Source: Spisula solida (taxonomy: Eukaryota > Mollusca > Bivalvia > Venerida > Mactridae). Taken from it: a DNA stretch of 64,000 bases. Within the stretch, counting starts at the first letter, position 1. Each line of letters opens with the position of its first letter. Of this stretch, positions 8,887 to 20,596 are shown piece after piece. The stretch spans positions 51,560,761-51,624,760 of the forward strand of contig OX365950.1 of NCBI GenBank assembly GCA_947247005.1, written 5' to 3'. Under the pieces are notes generated by a model. The model was not told where the DNA came from. It did no database searches and worked only from the letters and a program-made list of their open reading frames with translations. The translations under genes and the position numbers were made by a program.

Positions 8887-10712
8887 AGCTCACCTGTCAC
8901 AAAGTGACAGGGTGAGCTTTTGTGATCACTCTTCGTCCGTCGTCCGTCCGTCGTCCGTCCGTCCACAATTTGTTTGTGTAGACACTAGAGGTCACAATTT
9001 TGGCCTAATCTTTATGAAACTTGGTCACAATGATCACCTCAACAAAATCTAGGTCAAGTTCGATATTAGGTCATTCGGGGTCAAAAACTAGGTCACAAGG
9101 TCAAATCATAGAAAAACCTTGTGTAGTCACTAGAGTTTACAATTTTGGCCTTATCTTTATGAAACTTTGTCACAATAATCATCTCAACAAAATCTCGGTC
9201 AAGTTAGATATTGGGTTATCCAAGGTCAAAAACTAGGTCACAAGGTCAAATCATAGAAAAATCTTGTGTAGTCACTAGAGGTCACAATTTTGACCTAATC
9301 TTTATGAAACTTGGTCACAATGATCATCTCAACAAAATCTCGGTCAAGTTAGATATTGGGTTATCCAAGGTCAAAAACTAGGTCACAAGGTCTAATCATA
9401 GAAAAAACTTGTGTAGTCTGTAGAGGTCACAATTTTGACTTAATCTTTATGAAACTAGGTCACAATGATCATGTCAACAAAATCTAGGTCAAGTTCGATA
9501 TTGGGTCATCCGGGGACAAAAACTAGGTCACAAGGTCAAATCATAGAAAAACCTTGTGTAGTCACTAGAGTTTACAATTTTGGCCTTATCTTTATGAAAC
9601 TTGGTCACAATAATCATCTCAACAAAATCTAGGTCAAGTTCGACATTGGGGTCAATATGGGGTCAAAAACTAGGTCACAATGTCAAATCATAGAAAAACC
9701 TTGTGTAGTCACTAGGGGTCACAATTTTGGCATAATCTTTATGAAACTTGGTCACAATAATTACCTCAACAAAATCTAGGTCAAGTTCGATATTGGGTCA
9801 TCCGGGGTCAAAAACTAGGTCACAATGTCAAATCATAGAAACACCTTGTGTAGTCACTAGAGGTCACAAGTTTGGCCTAATCTTTATAAAACTTGGTCGG
9901 AATAATCATCTCAACAAAATCTAGGTCAAGTTCGATATTGGGAAATATGGGGTCAAAAACTAGGTCACAATGTCAAATCATAGAAAAACCTTGTGTAGTC
10001 ACTAGAGGTCACAATTTTGGCCTAATCTTTATGAAACTTGGTCACAATAATTACTTCAACAAAATCTAGGTCAAGTTCGATATTGGGTCATCCGAGGACA
10101 AAAACAAAGTCACAATGTCAAATCATAGAAACACCTTGTGTAGTCACTAGAGGTCACAATTTTGGCCTAATCTTTATGAAACTTGGTCACAATAATCATC
10201 TCAACAAAATCTAGGTCAAGTTTGATATTGGGTCATCCGGGGTCAAAAACTAGGTCACAAGGTCAAATCATAGAAAAACATTGTGTAGTCACTAGAGGTC
10301 ACAATTTTGGACTAATCTGTATGAAACATGGTCACAATGATCATCACAACAACATCTAGATCAAGTTTGATATTGGGTCATCCGGGGTCAAAAACTAGGT
10401 CACAAGGTCAAATCATAGAAATACCTTGTATAGTCATTAGAGGTCACAATTTTGGTCTTATCTTAATGAAACTTGGTCACAATGATCATCTCAATAAAAT
10501 CTAGATCAAGTTCGATATTGGGTCATCCGGGGTCAAAAACTAGGTCACAGGGTCAAATCACTTCAATATGTCATTGGGTCTAAATGTGATGTAAATTATA
10601 AAGCATAAGACAATTAATTTGAAAACCTTGTACATGCAATAGAGGCTACCATTGGGGGTTCATGAACAACTAGGACAGGTGAGCGACCTATGGCCCTTTG
10701 GGCCCTCTTGTT
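8887..10712 (+). mobile_element. Helentron-like tandem-repeat element, 'GCTCACCTGT' family copy 2 (longest)
   Basis: 5' end GCTCACCTGTCAC-AAA-GTGACAGGGTGAGC, a CGTCCGTCCGTC tract, then about eleven tandem units of 145-147 bp (GTAGTCACTAGAGGTCAC, ATGAAACTTGGTCACAA). The subterminal complement ACAGGTGAGC is at 10675-10684, hairpin GGCCC-TTT-GGGCC at 10692-10704, and the end is CTCTTGTT. The duplicated locus at about 22200 lacks it exactly. Many units carry AGGTCACAAGGTCA. Confidence 0.85.
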
Positions 10713-10949
10713 TACAACGACTAAATGTATTTTGAGACCATTCATGATCGCTATTGTGTGTGAATGTTTGTACTTTATGTAATCTATGTAGTATTCATAA
10801 TTCACTCAATAATGGTACCAAAAGATAATAACAAAACAAAATTGAAGACGTTCTCTCGTCCACGAGTGTATTCCTCTCTCCAGAACCATGGTGTCTGGAC
10901 TTACTTGACTTAACGTCTGGGGAACTGTGAACAATCAATATTTTCCAGC

Positions 10950-11075
10950 AAACTTTTACGAGAATCTAAGACATCAACATCAGTAAAATATCTTCACCAA
11001 GAACATAATACAAGCGATGGATCCGATGCAACAGTCAGCAAATTATCGATATTAGCAAAACAACCGACTTGGGTC
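10950..11075 (-). pseudogene. von Willebrand A-domain relic (copy A), distal fragment
   Basis: On the minus strand this reads ...ANIDNLLTVASDPSLV and then leaves frame. That is the vWA late motif (VGVG...ELxxIASDPxxVF). It aligns with the better-preserved 22774-22927 relic. The rest of the domain has been replaced by the repeat at 11071-11653. Confidence 0.6.
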
Positions 11076-11653
11076 AAAGTGACAATTATCACTTTTCTCC
11101 TAAACTATCAGAGTTATTGCTTTGAAACTTACAACACTTGTTCACCAATACCTGACCATGTCAAGCAAGACTCATAACTCTGATCTGCATTTTGCATGAG
11201 TTATTGCCCCTTATTGTTTAGGTCCACTTTTCTCATACCCAATGTGGGCTAATGCTTTGAAACTTTCAACGCTTGTCCACCATCAATACCTGACCATGTA
11301 AAACAAGTCTCATAACACTGATATGCATTTTGCATGAGTTATTGCCCCTTTTTGGACTTAAAAAAATTCCTTGGTTAAGTTTTGTGTTTAGGTCCACTTT
11401 TCTCATACACTATGTGGGCTATTGCTTTGAAACTTTTAACACTTGTTCATGATCAATACCTGACCATGTCAAGCAAGACCCATAACTCTGATCAAGATTC
11501 CAAGATTTATTGCCCATTTTTTTCACCATCAATAACTCACTTTTTTAAACAAGACCAATAACACTGCCCTACCTTATGCAAGGGTAATGGGCCTTTTCTA
11601 CAGTGACAATGATCAGATGAGCGGCTGCACCCGCAAGGCCGTGCTCTTGTTGA
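11071..11653 (+). mobile_element. Interspersed repeat with about 170-bp tandem units and GTGCTCTTGTT end
   Basis: It starts near AAAGTGA-CAATTA-TCACTTT (7-bp stem) and has about three degenerate units (TGCTTTGAAAC...CTGACCATGT...GAGTTATTGCCCC). It ends GCACCCGCAAGGCCGTGCTCTTGTT-like, with a GCAC/GTGC stem. It replaces roughly 480 bp of vWA sequence present in copy B. Confidence 0.6.
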
Positions 11654-11677
11654 AGATATAACAACACCGCCTATTTA

Positions 11678-12420
11678 GCTCACCTGTCACAGAGTGACCT
11701 TTTGTGATCACTCTTCGTCTGTCGTCTGTCCGTCCGTCAACAATTGGCTTGTGTAGACACTAGAGGTCACAATTTTAGCCTAATCTTTATGAAATGTGGT
11801 CACAATGATCATCTCAACAAAATCTAGGTCTGCTTCCATATTAGGTCATCTCGAGTCAAAATCTAGGTCACAAGGTCAAATCATAGAAAAACCTTGTGTA
11901 GTCACTAGAGGTCACAATTTTGACTTTATCTTTATGAAACTATGTCACGATGTTCATCTCAACAAAATCTAGGTCAAGTTTGATATAAGGTCATCTGAGG
12001 TCAAAAACTAGGTCACAAGGTCAAATCATTGAAAAACCTTGTGTAGCTACTAGAGGTCACAATGTCAACCTTACCTTTATGAAACTTGGTCACCATGATC
12101 ATCTCAACAAAATCTAGGTCGATCAAGTTCAATATTAGGTCATCTTGGGTCAAAAACTAGGTCAGAATGTCAAATCATAGAAAAACTTTGTGTAGTCACT
12201 AGAGGTCACAATTTTGACTTTATCTTTATGAAACTAGGTCACAATGTTCATCTCAACAAAATCTAGGTCAAATTTGATATAAGGTCATCTAGGGTCAAAA
12301 ACTAGGTAACATGGTCAAGTCATAAAAAACTCGCAAAAAGGTGAATTTTAGGTCACCATAGAGGTGTGCATGCACTACTTTGACAGGTGAGCGTCCTTGG
12401 GCCCTTTGTGTCCTCTTGTT
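11678..12420 (+). mobile_element. Helentron-like tandem-repeat element, 'GCTCACCTGT' family copy 3
   Basis: 5' GCTCACCTGTCAC, with the right half of the 5' hairpin shortened. About four units of roughly 146 bp follow, then subterminal ACAGGTGAGC (12383-12392) and end CCTCTTGTT. The paralogous empty site is near 23400 (CACCGCCTTTATAAG). Confidence 0.8.
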
Positions 12421-12439
12421 ATGCGTATCCAGCTGCTTT

Positions 12440-12505
12440 GGAGAGGTACCCTTCAAACATCGAACAAAAATGCTACGTTATCTTATCGGAACAGTCTGTA
12501 AAGCC
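12440..12505 (-). pseudogene. vWA relic (copy A), proximal scrap
   Basis: The minus strand reads DNVAFLFDV, the start of a vWA beta-strand (VxFLxDxSG), then diverges. It matches the corresponding start at about 23420-23485 in copy B. Too short to be functional. Confidence 0.45.
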
Positions 12506-12729
12506 TAGGTCCCACTGAGGAATTCCACAGCGATGTTCTCCCGATTTCTTCCGATACCACCCGATTCATCACAATTTCTTCCGATATATAACAAATTGTC
12601 TCATGACTTCCACCCAAGCTTCCCCTAGACCACGAGGAACATGTTCCCAATGTCCTGATACATGTAGCTCATTAATTTCAATCGGAAGTACATCGCCGAG
12701 GCTAAAATGTTCATTGGGACCTAGGCTTA
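12506..12729 (+). mobile_element. MITE, 'GGTCCCACTGAG' family, in copy A
   Basis: Ends CCTAGGTCCCACTGAGG and TCATTGGGACCTAGG are inverted. The internal CGATGTTCTCCCGA faces TACATCGCCGAGG. The same insertion is present in copy B (23488-23703), so it predates the duplication. Confidence 0.75.
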
Positions 12730-15129
12730 ACAGGGAATTCAAAATCTTATTAAAAGACAGAATAAAATGTATAAGTATATCAAACACATACACATATATA
12801 GTTCTGATTATCTGGATGAACGACGTCCTGAGAAAGGCAATGGTGATAGTGTTTATTGTTGAATGAAGGTCAACATTGACGTTGGTAACTCAAATGACAG
12901 CAATCCAGAAAGAAATAGAAAGTATCAAAACAAACAGTAAACTATTCGTCATCGGTTTCAGTGAGTCATGGGCGGCACAAGAAACATTTCATCATTCCAA
13001 GAGCCATATCTCTGATAATACTGATCAGATCCGAATAACAATACGTATATAGGCTGATATTCCTATTCCTGTGAAGTTTGAAGACTGTAGCACAATTACT
13101 TATCAAGTTACAGACGACATAAGATTTTGCGACGGACAGACCGGTGGAGTGACAAGGTCTTCAATATCAGGTATTGTCCGTTAGCGATCAGGCTGGACCT
13201 TAATATAAAACTGCAGGGATGACGAATTCTGTAAATCGCTGAAACAAGTCAATGTAGATTGAGTCGGTGAGAAATATGAAATACCTAAATATTCATGTAT
13301 AGTCATGCAATGTTGAGTAAATATCTCACTACGGGTAAATAAATAATAATGAAGGAGTTGACAGCAAGATTTTTGTGTTATTTCATCTTTTTTTCCTCAA
13401 CCGGTTTCATATTTAATCATCAGGAGGAATTAACGTTGTAAAAATCATGCTGTCAACTCCTTTATTATTACTCATGTATATTTAGGTCTTTGGAAATATT
13501 CTTAATCTTCTAGATCATTTTGATATTAATTAGTCTTCAGAACCAACGAGAATATACCGTCAGCCACTATGAACAATGGACAGTCACTCTTTGGAAATAA
13601 TATATAGTGAAGTACACATTAACCACCGAATGAAAATCATGTACCGCCCCTTCTGTATATTCACCGGAGATAAACGGAAATGACCGAGCTTTCACGATGT
13701 TATAAAATTACATATGGACCAAGGGAGCTAATGGAGACTAATAATAAAATTGAATTGTCGTTCTTGCACTCTTGTGAAGAAGCCTGATTCAAAGTCGTTA
13801 ATTCAAAATAAACACCAAATCACATTTTTCATAAAACCTCCGTAGCTTGACAGAACTTGGACAAGATAAAAATAACACACGATCCATTACTTTCGAAAAC
13901 GAAAGTAGCTCGTTTTTTCACATCGAAATCGAAACTAGAATTTTCGATTCACCTGGAATAAGGTAAGGGGGTACGGAAATACTCCCAAGGATTTAATTAG
14001 ACGGTGATTTAACAGACAGGGGCAGAACATTATATCAAAAGGTAGGTTACATCATCTACTTAACTTATATAATAAAATTGTTTAAAATACACAAAGAGGA
14101 AGTAAAAAGTACGTAAGAATGTTTATATTTGTTTCATGTTGCTAGGCTCATGACTGACATATTTATGATTCTGTCATATTTTATGACGAAACAATAATAA
14201 ATTAGCTAATAGTGGAGCTAGTTTTTAGCTCATTCAAAGATATTAGTTGTAAATGAATATGAATCAAAATTATTCCTGGTAAATGTATTTATAATAGTTC
14301 ATGGAGAATCGTAGTATGCTGCTATTAATAAATGTAATATTCAAACCTCTACAGCAGCTGTTTTAAGCATTTAACAATGCATGTACTGTTCTCCTTGCAT
14401 GCATGGAATAGAGCAGAACACAACAAACTTTATTTGCACACAGATTATCATGTTATATCATGTGAACAAATATTTTAATAATGGTATCGGTTAAATTATG
14501 GTTGTATTGAAATGTTATATTGTCAATTATTGCGGAATGTTATCAAATTACTAGATCAATGAGTACATTTCTTTTGACAAAGATTACGGTGTCCTATATG
14601 TTCGGTAACTGGTATACCACCAAACGAAAAATTTGATAACAGATTGTTTAAATTTATAACATTGTACAAGTAACATTGCACCAGTTTTGTAACCTCTTCA
14701 GAACGACGCCTTACAATGTAACCTCTTCAGAACACAGTTAACTGTATCATTGATAAAGTGTAAAAATAGTAGTTTTTGTTTTCTTTTTTAATAAAACTTA
14801 TGTTATCTAAGAAAGGTGCATTTGTACTAAAGAGGCCAGGTTTTCAGGGTATCACATACAAGAATTGACTTTCGATATCTTCATAAAGTAATTACATTCA
14901 TACACAACTTCCTCCATTTCTGAATATGTAAATATATTAAAATAACACCATCAGTTCCCGTGTTTTTAACCTTTCTAAGATAAAATAAATTTTATAAAAA
15001 CAATTCCTCTTGATCAATTATACAGTTACATGTACTTCAGAACTGCATTATTAACATCGTAAATAAGATTTTGCCAAATGTACATTATAATCTATACATT
15101 GTTTGTACATGAACAATAATTTCTTTCAG
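12730..15129. other. Upstream region of HSPA12 copy A
   Basis: Non-coding. 12730-13860 is shared with 23704-24720 in copy B; 13860-15129 is absent from B. It is likely to hold the promoter and any 5' UTR exon, but I see no convincing TATA/Inr pair and no clear three-block heat-shock element (only scattered GAA/TTC pairs around 13890-13950). Confidence 0.5.
13297..13489. mobile_element. Small MITE present only in copy A
   Basis: Inverted termini AATGAAGGAGTTGACAGCA and TGCTGTCAACTCCTTTATT (13341-13366 versus 13448-13470) with ATTCATGTA-like sequence outside both. Copy B reads straight through at about 24365-24380. Confidence 0.65.
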
Positions 15130-15144
15130 TTGTATTTGGATAGC

Positions 15145-15474
15145 ATGGCATCCCTACCTATTGTTGCCGCTGCAGTGAAGCCTCGAGTCCTAGTTGCTGC
15201 CATCGACTTCGGTACCACATTTTCCGGCTATGCCTACTCCTTCCTCAGCGACTTTAAAACTAACCCTCTGAAGATTCATACCAACAACTGGAATGTTGGT
15301 TCTGATAGCACAGGGTCATTGAAAACATCATCATGTGTTCTATTCGACCCTGATCAAAACTTCCACAGTTTCGGGTACGAGGCTGAAGATCATTACGCTG
15401 AACTAGCTGCCGAGGAGCAACATCACAAATGGTTTTACTTCAAACGATTCAAAATGCATCTTTATGAAAACAAG
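15145..15474 (+). CDS. HSPA12-like A exon 1 (phosphate-1 motif)
   Basis: 110 codons from MASLPIV, donor GTAATA. It holds the DFGTT nucleotide-binding loop. An upstream in-frame ATG at 15103 lies before the acceptor and is probably intronic. No counterpart exists in copy B. Confidence 0.88.
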
Positions 15475-18400
15475 GTAATATGAATTATGTTCTAAGTCTT
15501 TGTCCATTTGTATTTCGGCTATTCGTTTTAGTCATTTAGTATCAACATAAAAATCAATTACATTGTACATAGTTTTGTTTCATATCGTTTTTGTATTTGA
15601 CATTGTGTCAGTTGTAAAAAGATTATATAAAGTCAGACAGGGAAGGCAGCACTCAACTTAGCCAGCCGAGCACAGAAAACTTTAAAAACACACAAAGCAC
15701 AATGCCCGACTGAACCAACCGAGCACATGAGACATGAAACACATACAAGGCACAATGCCTAACTAAACAAGCAAAGATCCGCCCAAGTCCAAGCTGTCGA
15801 AAAGTATAATAAATTATTAGTATCAGCAACCAAAATACTGATCGCCCTAGCTGAATGACTCAGTTTCCACAACAAAACGACTATAATGTAAATCGAGAAT
15901 TCGGCTGACTAATGTTTGACAATGTTGCATGATCCAAAGGTCCGACAATTACATGTATATTAGCCCCTAAATAAGCTCCGACAAACAAAGTAACGCGTGG
16001 TTACTTCTCTATTGGCGTAAGATCAAATAACTTCACTTTTGTAATTTATGACGTTGATTAATTGACCTTCCTGCATAATAATTATGCAGAAATGGGTCAA
16101 GTTACATAACTGAATGTTTCGTTTCAACTTTCCAACAAAACACGAACTTTTCTCCGTATGAAATATGTCTACTTATCTACAGAATCTGACGAGAGAAACA
16201 AAGCTTATAGATGACAAGGGAAATAAAATGGTGGCAATTAAAGTCTTCTCAGCTGGGATTGGCTACTTGAAGGATCAACTGGTCGAAAAGGTGTCCGAAA
16301 AGTCCCCTGAAATATTGATCAATGATATTCATTGGGTTCTGACCGTACCTGCTATATGGGATGATTCCGCTAAACAGTTCATGCGAGAAGCGGCTATTCA
16401 GGTAAAAATACTATATTGCTTGGCTAAAAACATGGAACAGGACTACTTATCTTTGCAAAATATTCCAGTTAGGTTTGTGGGTAGAATGACTCTCATACGA
16501 GATCCTCCGATTGTCCTGGGTGATATTCAATATTGATCTCATTTCATTAGAGAATAGGGATAGCCAATCATATCGCCTGTTACTGACCACGAGTTTAATA
16601 TAGTGTGATCTGATTTGTTGTCCTTATCTTTAAGTCAAGTAAGATCAATATTGAATACCACCTCTTGGTTCTTTCATTTGATACAAAACGTGTTAACGAA
16701 CGAGGGTCTCGTATATCTCTTCTATAAAAGGCACCATCCATTGTCATGTTTCATGTTAGTAATGATGTGCCATTGTTGTATATATGTATTCTAAATCTTA
16801 TTATCATATCAATATCAAATTTCCACAGGAAACAAAGTTAGTACATTGCTCTACATACAGTCCTCATTCCACATTTCAGATGAATAATTTTAATCAGATC
16901 AATCTATCTTCTAGGCTGGTATAGACACGAACCATCTATCTCTGGCTTTAGAACCCGAGGCAGCTAGTCTGTTCTGTAAACATTTACCGATAGAGAAAGT
17001 GACAGGAGAGGACGGTATGGATAAGATTGCTAGTTTCGCACCTGGACACAGATATCTAGTGCTTGATGCTGGAGGTATGTATACTACCCGTATATTTAAT
17101 AATGTGTACACAATATATGTACTGTGTACCCTCTGAGCAACACCCTTTGGTAATTGCAAATATTGTTTGTTGTTTAGAGGTTGGTGCTCTACAGGAGTAA
17201 AACTTATAGTAAATGGATACTTCTGGAACTTGAATTTTTATTAACATATCTAAAGTTTATTTTTGTAATAAAAAGTATGTATATATTTAATATATGAGCA
17301 CATGTTACATTCGAGTAAATAAATCAAGGTTAACGTATTTAGAAGATATTGTGTATGTGTCTTTGAAGGTGGAACAGTGGATATAACAGTACATGAGACA
17401 CAGGAAGACGGAACAGTTCGAGAAATATACAAAGCTAATGGTGGACCATGGGGTGGCACATCTGTGGATGAAGCATTTCTCAAAATGCTCGATGACATTG
17501 CTGGAGAAGATACGATGGAAGTCTTCATACAGTAAATACTCTGTCAGATAGAAGATAAGAAAAAATATATTGCGATAATGCAGTGTTAAACACGTACCTG
17601 TATTTTAAATAATTGAGTGGGCTGTGGTTTTTTTTGTAATACAACTAATCAAATGCCTAAGCCCCCATGTGACATAGTATGACTTATCTTCATTAGCTGG
17701 TTGGTACTGTGTTGTTTTGATTTTCAGAGAGTACAAAGACGATTACCTGCGTCTAATGAGAGAGTTCGAGGTGAAGAAAAAAACGTTTGGGCCACAACTT
17801 GGTGGTAGTAAAGTTCAGTTCAGAACTCCTGTTAGTATCCATACTGCTTACTCTACCGTCAATGGGCAAGATTTCAGGTGGGCATTCATACGATTTGGTC
17901 TTGATAACAGTTTATATATATATTAAAAGGTTACTGTCTTACAAAGTTCGATAACTCTGAAAGAAACACGTGTTTCGTTAAGTTGCTCAATCCGACCAAG
18001 GACATGTATGCAGTGTTTGAAAGAAAACACTAGAATAAATACTACATGTATTACGTACGTAAACAAATGATGCTGCAGCATGTTACAACAGAAACCGACA
18101 CATTTACATTCTACATAATTCTCTAAATTTCTTAACTTATTGACAAAATGGTATGAAAGTCAATATGGAATTGATATGCTAAATTCGAACCCCCATAACT
18201 GATTGCTACGTTTACTGCATACTTGTAAGTGATTACATGAATGATCATCATATTGCAATTTGAATAAAGAACACGATCTTCCTAGTGACAAAGCGTTCAC
18301 TGATGAGATGAATTTAATCAGATTGTTTTTTTTTTCGTGTTATTCCAGACGAAGCCTAATGATGAAACAAGACTTAAAGGACAATGTGACCTTCACAGGA

Positions 18401-19105
18401 GACAAACTTCGAGTACAGCCGGATCAAGTTATGGGACTGTTCCAACAAACATGTAGAACCATCATTGATCATCTGAAGGACATCCTCGGCAAACCGGAAG
18501 TTGCTGGTATTGAGACCATTCTGATGGTTGGCGGATTTTCTGAGTCGATGATGCTACAACACTTTGTCAAGACTTCGTTCCCAAGCATCATTGTCGTCAT
18601 ACCAGAAGAAGCTGGGCTCGCGGTACTGAAAGGGGCCGTTATCTTTGGGCATAACCCAACTGTTATTATATCACGATGTACCAAGTTGACATACGGCATT
18701 AAAACAAACACGGTGTTTAGACCAGACATCCATCCACAATCCAGAAAGGTTACGAGCTATGACGGAACGGATACTTGTAAGGACTCTTTCCATGTACATG
18801 TCCCTATAAATCGTGAAGTCGCTGCAGGACAGAAATTCGGAGAAGAATCTTACTGGCCGGCAGTTAAATATACAAAATCTGTTTCCGTGCAAATATACAC
18901 ATCAACAAAGGCAAAGCCAATATTTGTTGATGAGGCTGAATGTTCGTTTTTGGGAAAGCTTGATGTAGATCTTTCCAATATTGAAAGGTACGAGGACAAG
19001 AATATAACGGTACAGATGATGTATGGGGGTACTGAACTTGACGTTGAGGCAAAGGTTGTCAAAACCGGACAGGTGTTAAAAACGTCACTGGACTTCCTTT
19101 GCTGA
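15145..19105 (+). CDS. HSPA12-like Hsp70 family protein, copy A (complete, 592 aa)
   Basis: Non-canonical Hsp70 of the HSPA12A/B type: an actin/Hsp70-fold ATPase lacking the usual EEVD tail, cytosolic, with expanded repertoires in bivalves where stress and immune roles are proposed. Coding exons: 15145-15474, 16183-16401, 16915-17074, 17369-17531, 17728-17877, 18349-19105 (TGA), all with AG/GT borders and compatible phases. Phosphate-1 motif AIDFGTTFSGYAY is at residues 20-30, EPEAAS near 196, phosphate-2 DAGGGTVDI at 233-241, and the adenosine-site VGGFSES at 401-407, followed by IPEEAGLAVLKGAVIFGHNP. The start ATG at 15145 follows an acceptor (TTTCTTTCAG, exon from 15130), so a 5' UTR exon is probable upstream. 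A possible AATAAA is at 19361. No defect is visible. Confidence 0.92.
16183..16401 (+). CDS. HSPA12-like A exon 2
   Basis: 219 nt, phase 0 both sides, acceptor TATCTACAG, donor GTAAAA. It encodes the segment ending in DIHWVLTVPAIWDDSAKQFM, the family's VTVPAIW block. Confidence 0.92.
16915..17074 (+). CDS. HSPA12-like A exon 3 (EPEAA and start of phosphate-2)
   Basis: Acceptor CTTCTAG, donor GTATGT. It encodes LALEPEAASLFCKHLP and ends within the DAGGGT motif, which is completed by the next exon. Confidence 0.92.
17369..17531 (+). CDS. HSPA12-like A exon 4 (phosphate-2)
   Basis: Acceptor TTTGAAG, donor GTAAAT. It encodes GGTVDITVHE and GGPWGGTSVDEAF, the region that closes the nucleotide site. 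Confidence 0.92.
17728..17877 (+). CDS. HSPA12-like A exon 5
   Basis: Acceptor ATTTTCAG, donor GTGGGC. It encodes the YLRLMREFEVKKK helix and the variable linker after it. The phase-2 end is completed by exon 6. Confidence 0.88.
18349..19105 (+). CDS. HSPA12-like A exon 6 (VGGFSES and C-terminal domain)
   Basis: Acceptor TTATTCCAG; stop TGA 19103-19105. The first 310 bases are nearly the same as copy B; from 18659 on the two copies match only as distant homologues. Confidence 0.92.
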
Positions 19106-20596
19106 ATATTACATACTGCCAGTTTGACCAATGTCTTGACATTTCTGGGTACATTCATATAATCCTGTGATATTTGGTATTTTGAAGACTGTCTCTACTT
19201 TCTAAAATGATCATTTGATTAATGTATTAATAATGCAACTGGCGTGCTAATTATATGTTGAGTATCATTGTGCGTATTTTTTGTTGACTGCAAACGAATC
19301 AAAATGCAAACAATAATGCCCTATCTTTGCAAAATCCAACAATTTACTCAAGAATATACGAATAAAAAGCTGATACAATAATGTTGGTACATGTTAATAT
19401 TAGGTACTACATGTACATGACTATTTTTATTTCATTTTCGGTACAAAAAGCGACATTACCAACGAGATAAATAGTAATTACATTATCTATATACATGTAT
19501 ATACCCGTACGCCTTGGTGAGATTGAGAAGGAATAGTATAATGAAATATTAAATCGGGCATATGCTTAAACCATTTGAGTGACGTTGCCATTGACAACCG
19601 CGTTCGTTTAGACTTTTTGTTAGTATTCACTATCAGTGGTGGATCAATTTGAAATAAAATTATAATTATACATATATAAAACGAAACTACATAACAGGCC
19701 TGCCATAATAAAATCATGCAAAAGCCTGAGATTTTAGCAAACATTGAATTCAATCGCGCGATGATGACAAATTCAATATTCTGCGCTTAGCGCGCGAACC
19801 GCCTAATTCATGTCGCTTAGCGCGCGAACCGCCTAATTCAAGCCGCTAAGCGTGCGAACAGCCTAATTATAAACCAATCAAGCATTCAAATGGCCTAATA
19901 AAAATGCATTTATTAAATTTTAATTAGATAAAGCAATACAAACTAATTGTTCTGTAATATAAAGGTCCTAGAATAAAACCAATGTAGAAGAGCGCCCTAC
20001 ATTCAAAAAAATTGGTAGCCTTGCATGTCTAGGCTAAATTAAAAAAAATATGCAATTTCCTCAATTCTAATTAATGAATTTGCAAAATATATTTACCTGA
20101 CGTGAACAAAGATCGACAAGTACAATGTATTTCAATCATTTTCGATAATAGACACATATAATACAATCAGAGCTAAGCATAAAAATGAAATTAATAATAT
20201 AAAAATGCAGAAAAAGCACGCCATTAGAAGACCGACTTTAAAACCATCTACGCTAAAAGTCGTTTTATACATGTTTATGGAAAATAAAAGCGTCCAAGTA
20301 AGCCAGATCGAGTCAATTAAATCTGAATCAAATTTGGGAAACAACGAGAGGTAGTACATTTTATGACACGTGCTTCCTGTTAATTGCTTTGTCACCAATT
20401 ATACCGACTCGCAATATACACCATCGTTATGAAAACGGTATACACTGTTGTTGAGAACCATGAACGCTTTGATTTTATCAAGATTGACGGTAAATTGGAC
20501 CTCACAGCCGGTAAGCCTGTAATCACATCAGATTGCCGGTAATTACCGGCTCAATGCCTGAGAAATGGCAGGCCTGACATAATTTAAAACCCGCAT
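19106..20596. other. 3' flank of HSPA12 copy A
   Basis: AT-rich sequence. A possible polyadenylation signal AATAAA is at 19361. A three-unit array of about 32 bp (CGCTTAGCGCGCGAACCGCC) lies at 19773-19870, and a 16-bp perfect palindrome GCCGGTAATTACCGGC at 20535-20550. No gene is recognised. Confidence 0.55.
19773..19870. repeat. Three-copy GC-rich short tandem repeat
   Basis: Units begin GCGCTTAGCGCGCGAACCGC, then a copy with one change, then CGCTAAGCGTGCGAACAGCC; each is followed by TAATT. GCGC-rich in an otherwise AT-rich flank. Confidence 0.75.

Larger units (their letters stand above)
8564..18660 (+). repeat. Segmental duplication, copy A
   Basis: Collinear with 21957-27365: shared CGAGGGTTG hairpin, vWA relic, MITE, long upstream region and HSPA12 exons and introns. 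Relative to B, copy A has gained large repeat insertions (8887-10712, 11071-11653, 11678-12420, about 13297-13489) and retains exon 1. Confidence 0.85.

Noticed and set aside
9021..9236. ORFs inside the 146-bp repeat element
   Set aside because: Short, repeat-derived, and not preserved between units.
13890..13955. Heat-shock element upstream of HSPA12 copy A
   Set aside because: GAA/TTC pairs are present, but no run of three correctly alternating and spaced blocks was seen.
16165..16536. MSTYLQ... ORF as an independent start for HSPA12 (also 25110)
   Set aside because: The ATG lies in the polypyrimidine/acceptor region before exon 2, and in copy A a proper exon 1 exists. Kept only as a remote possibility for copy B.
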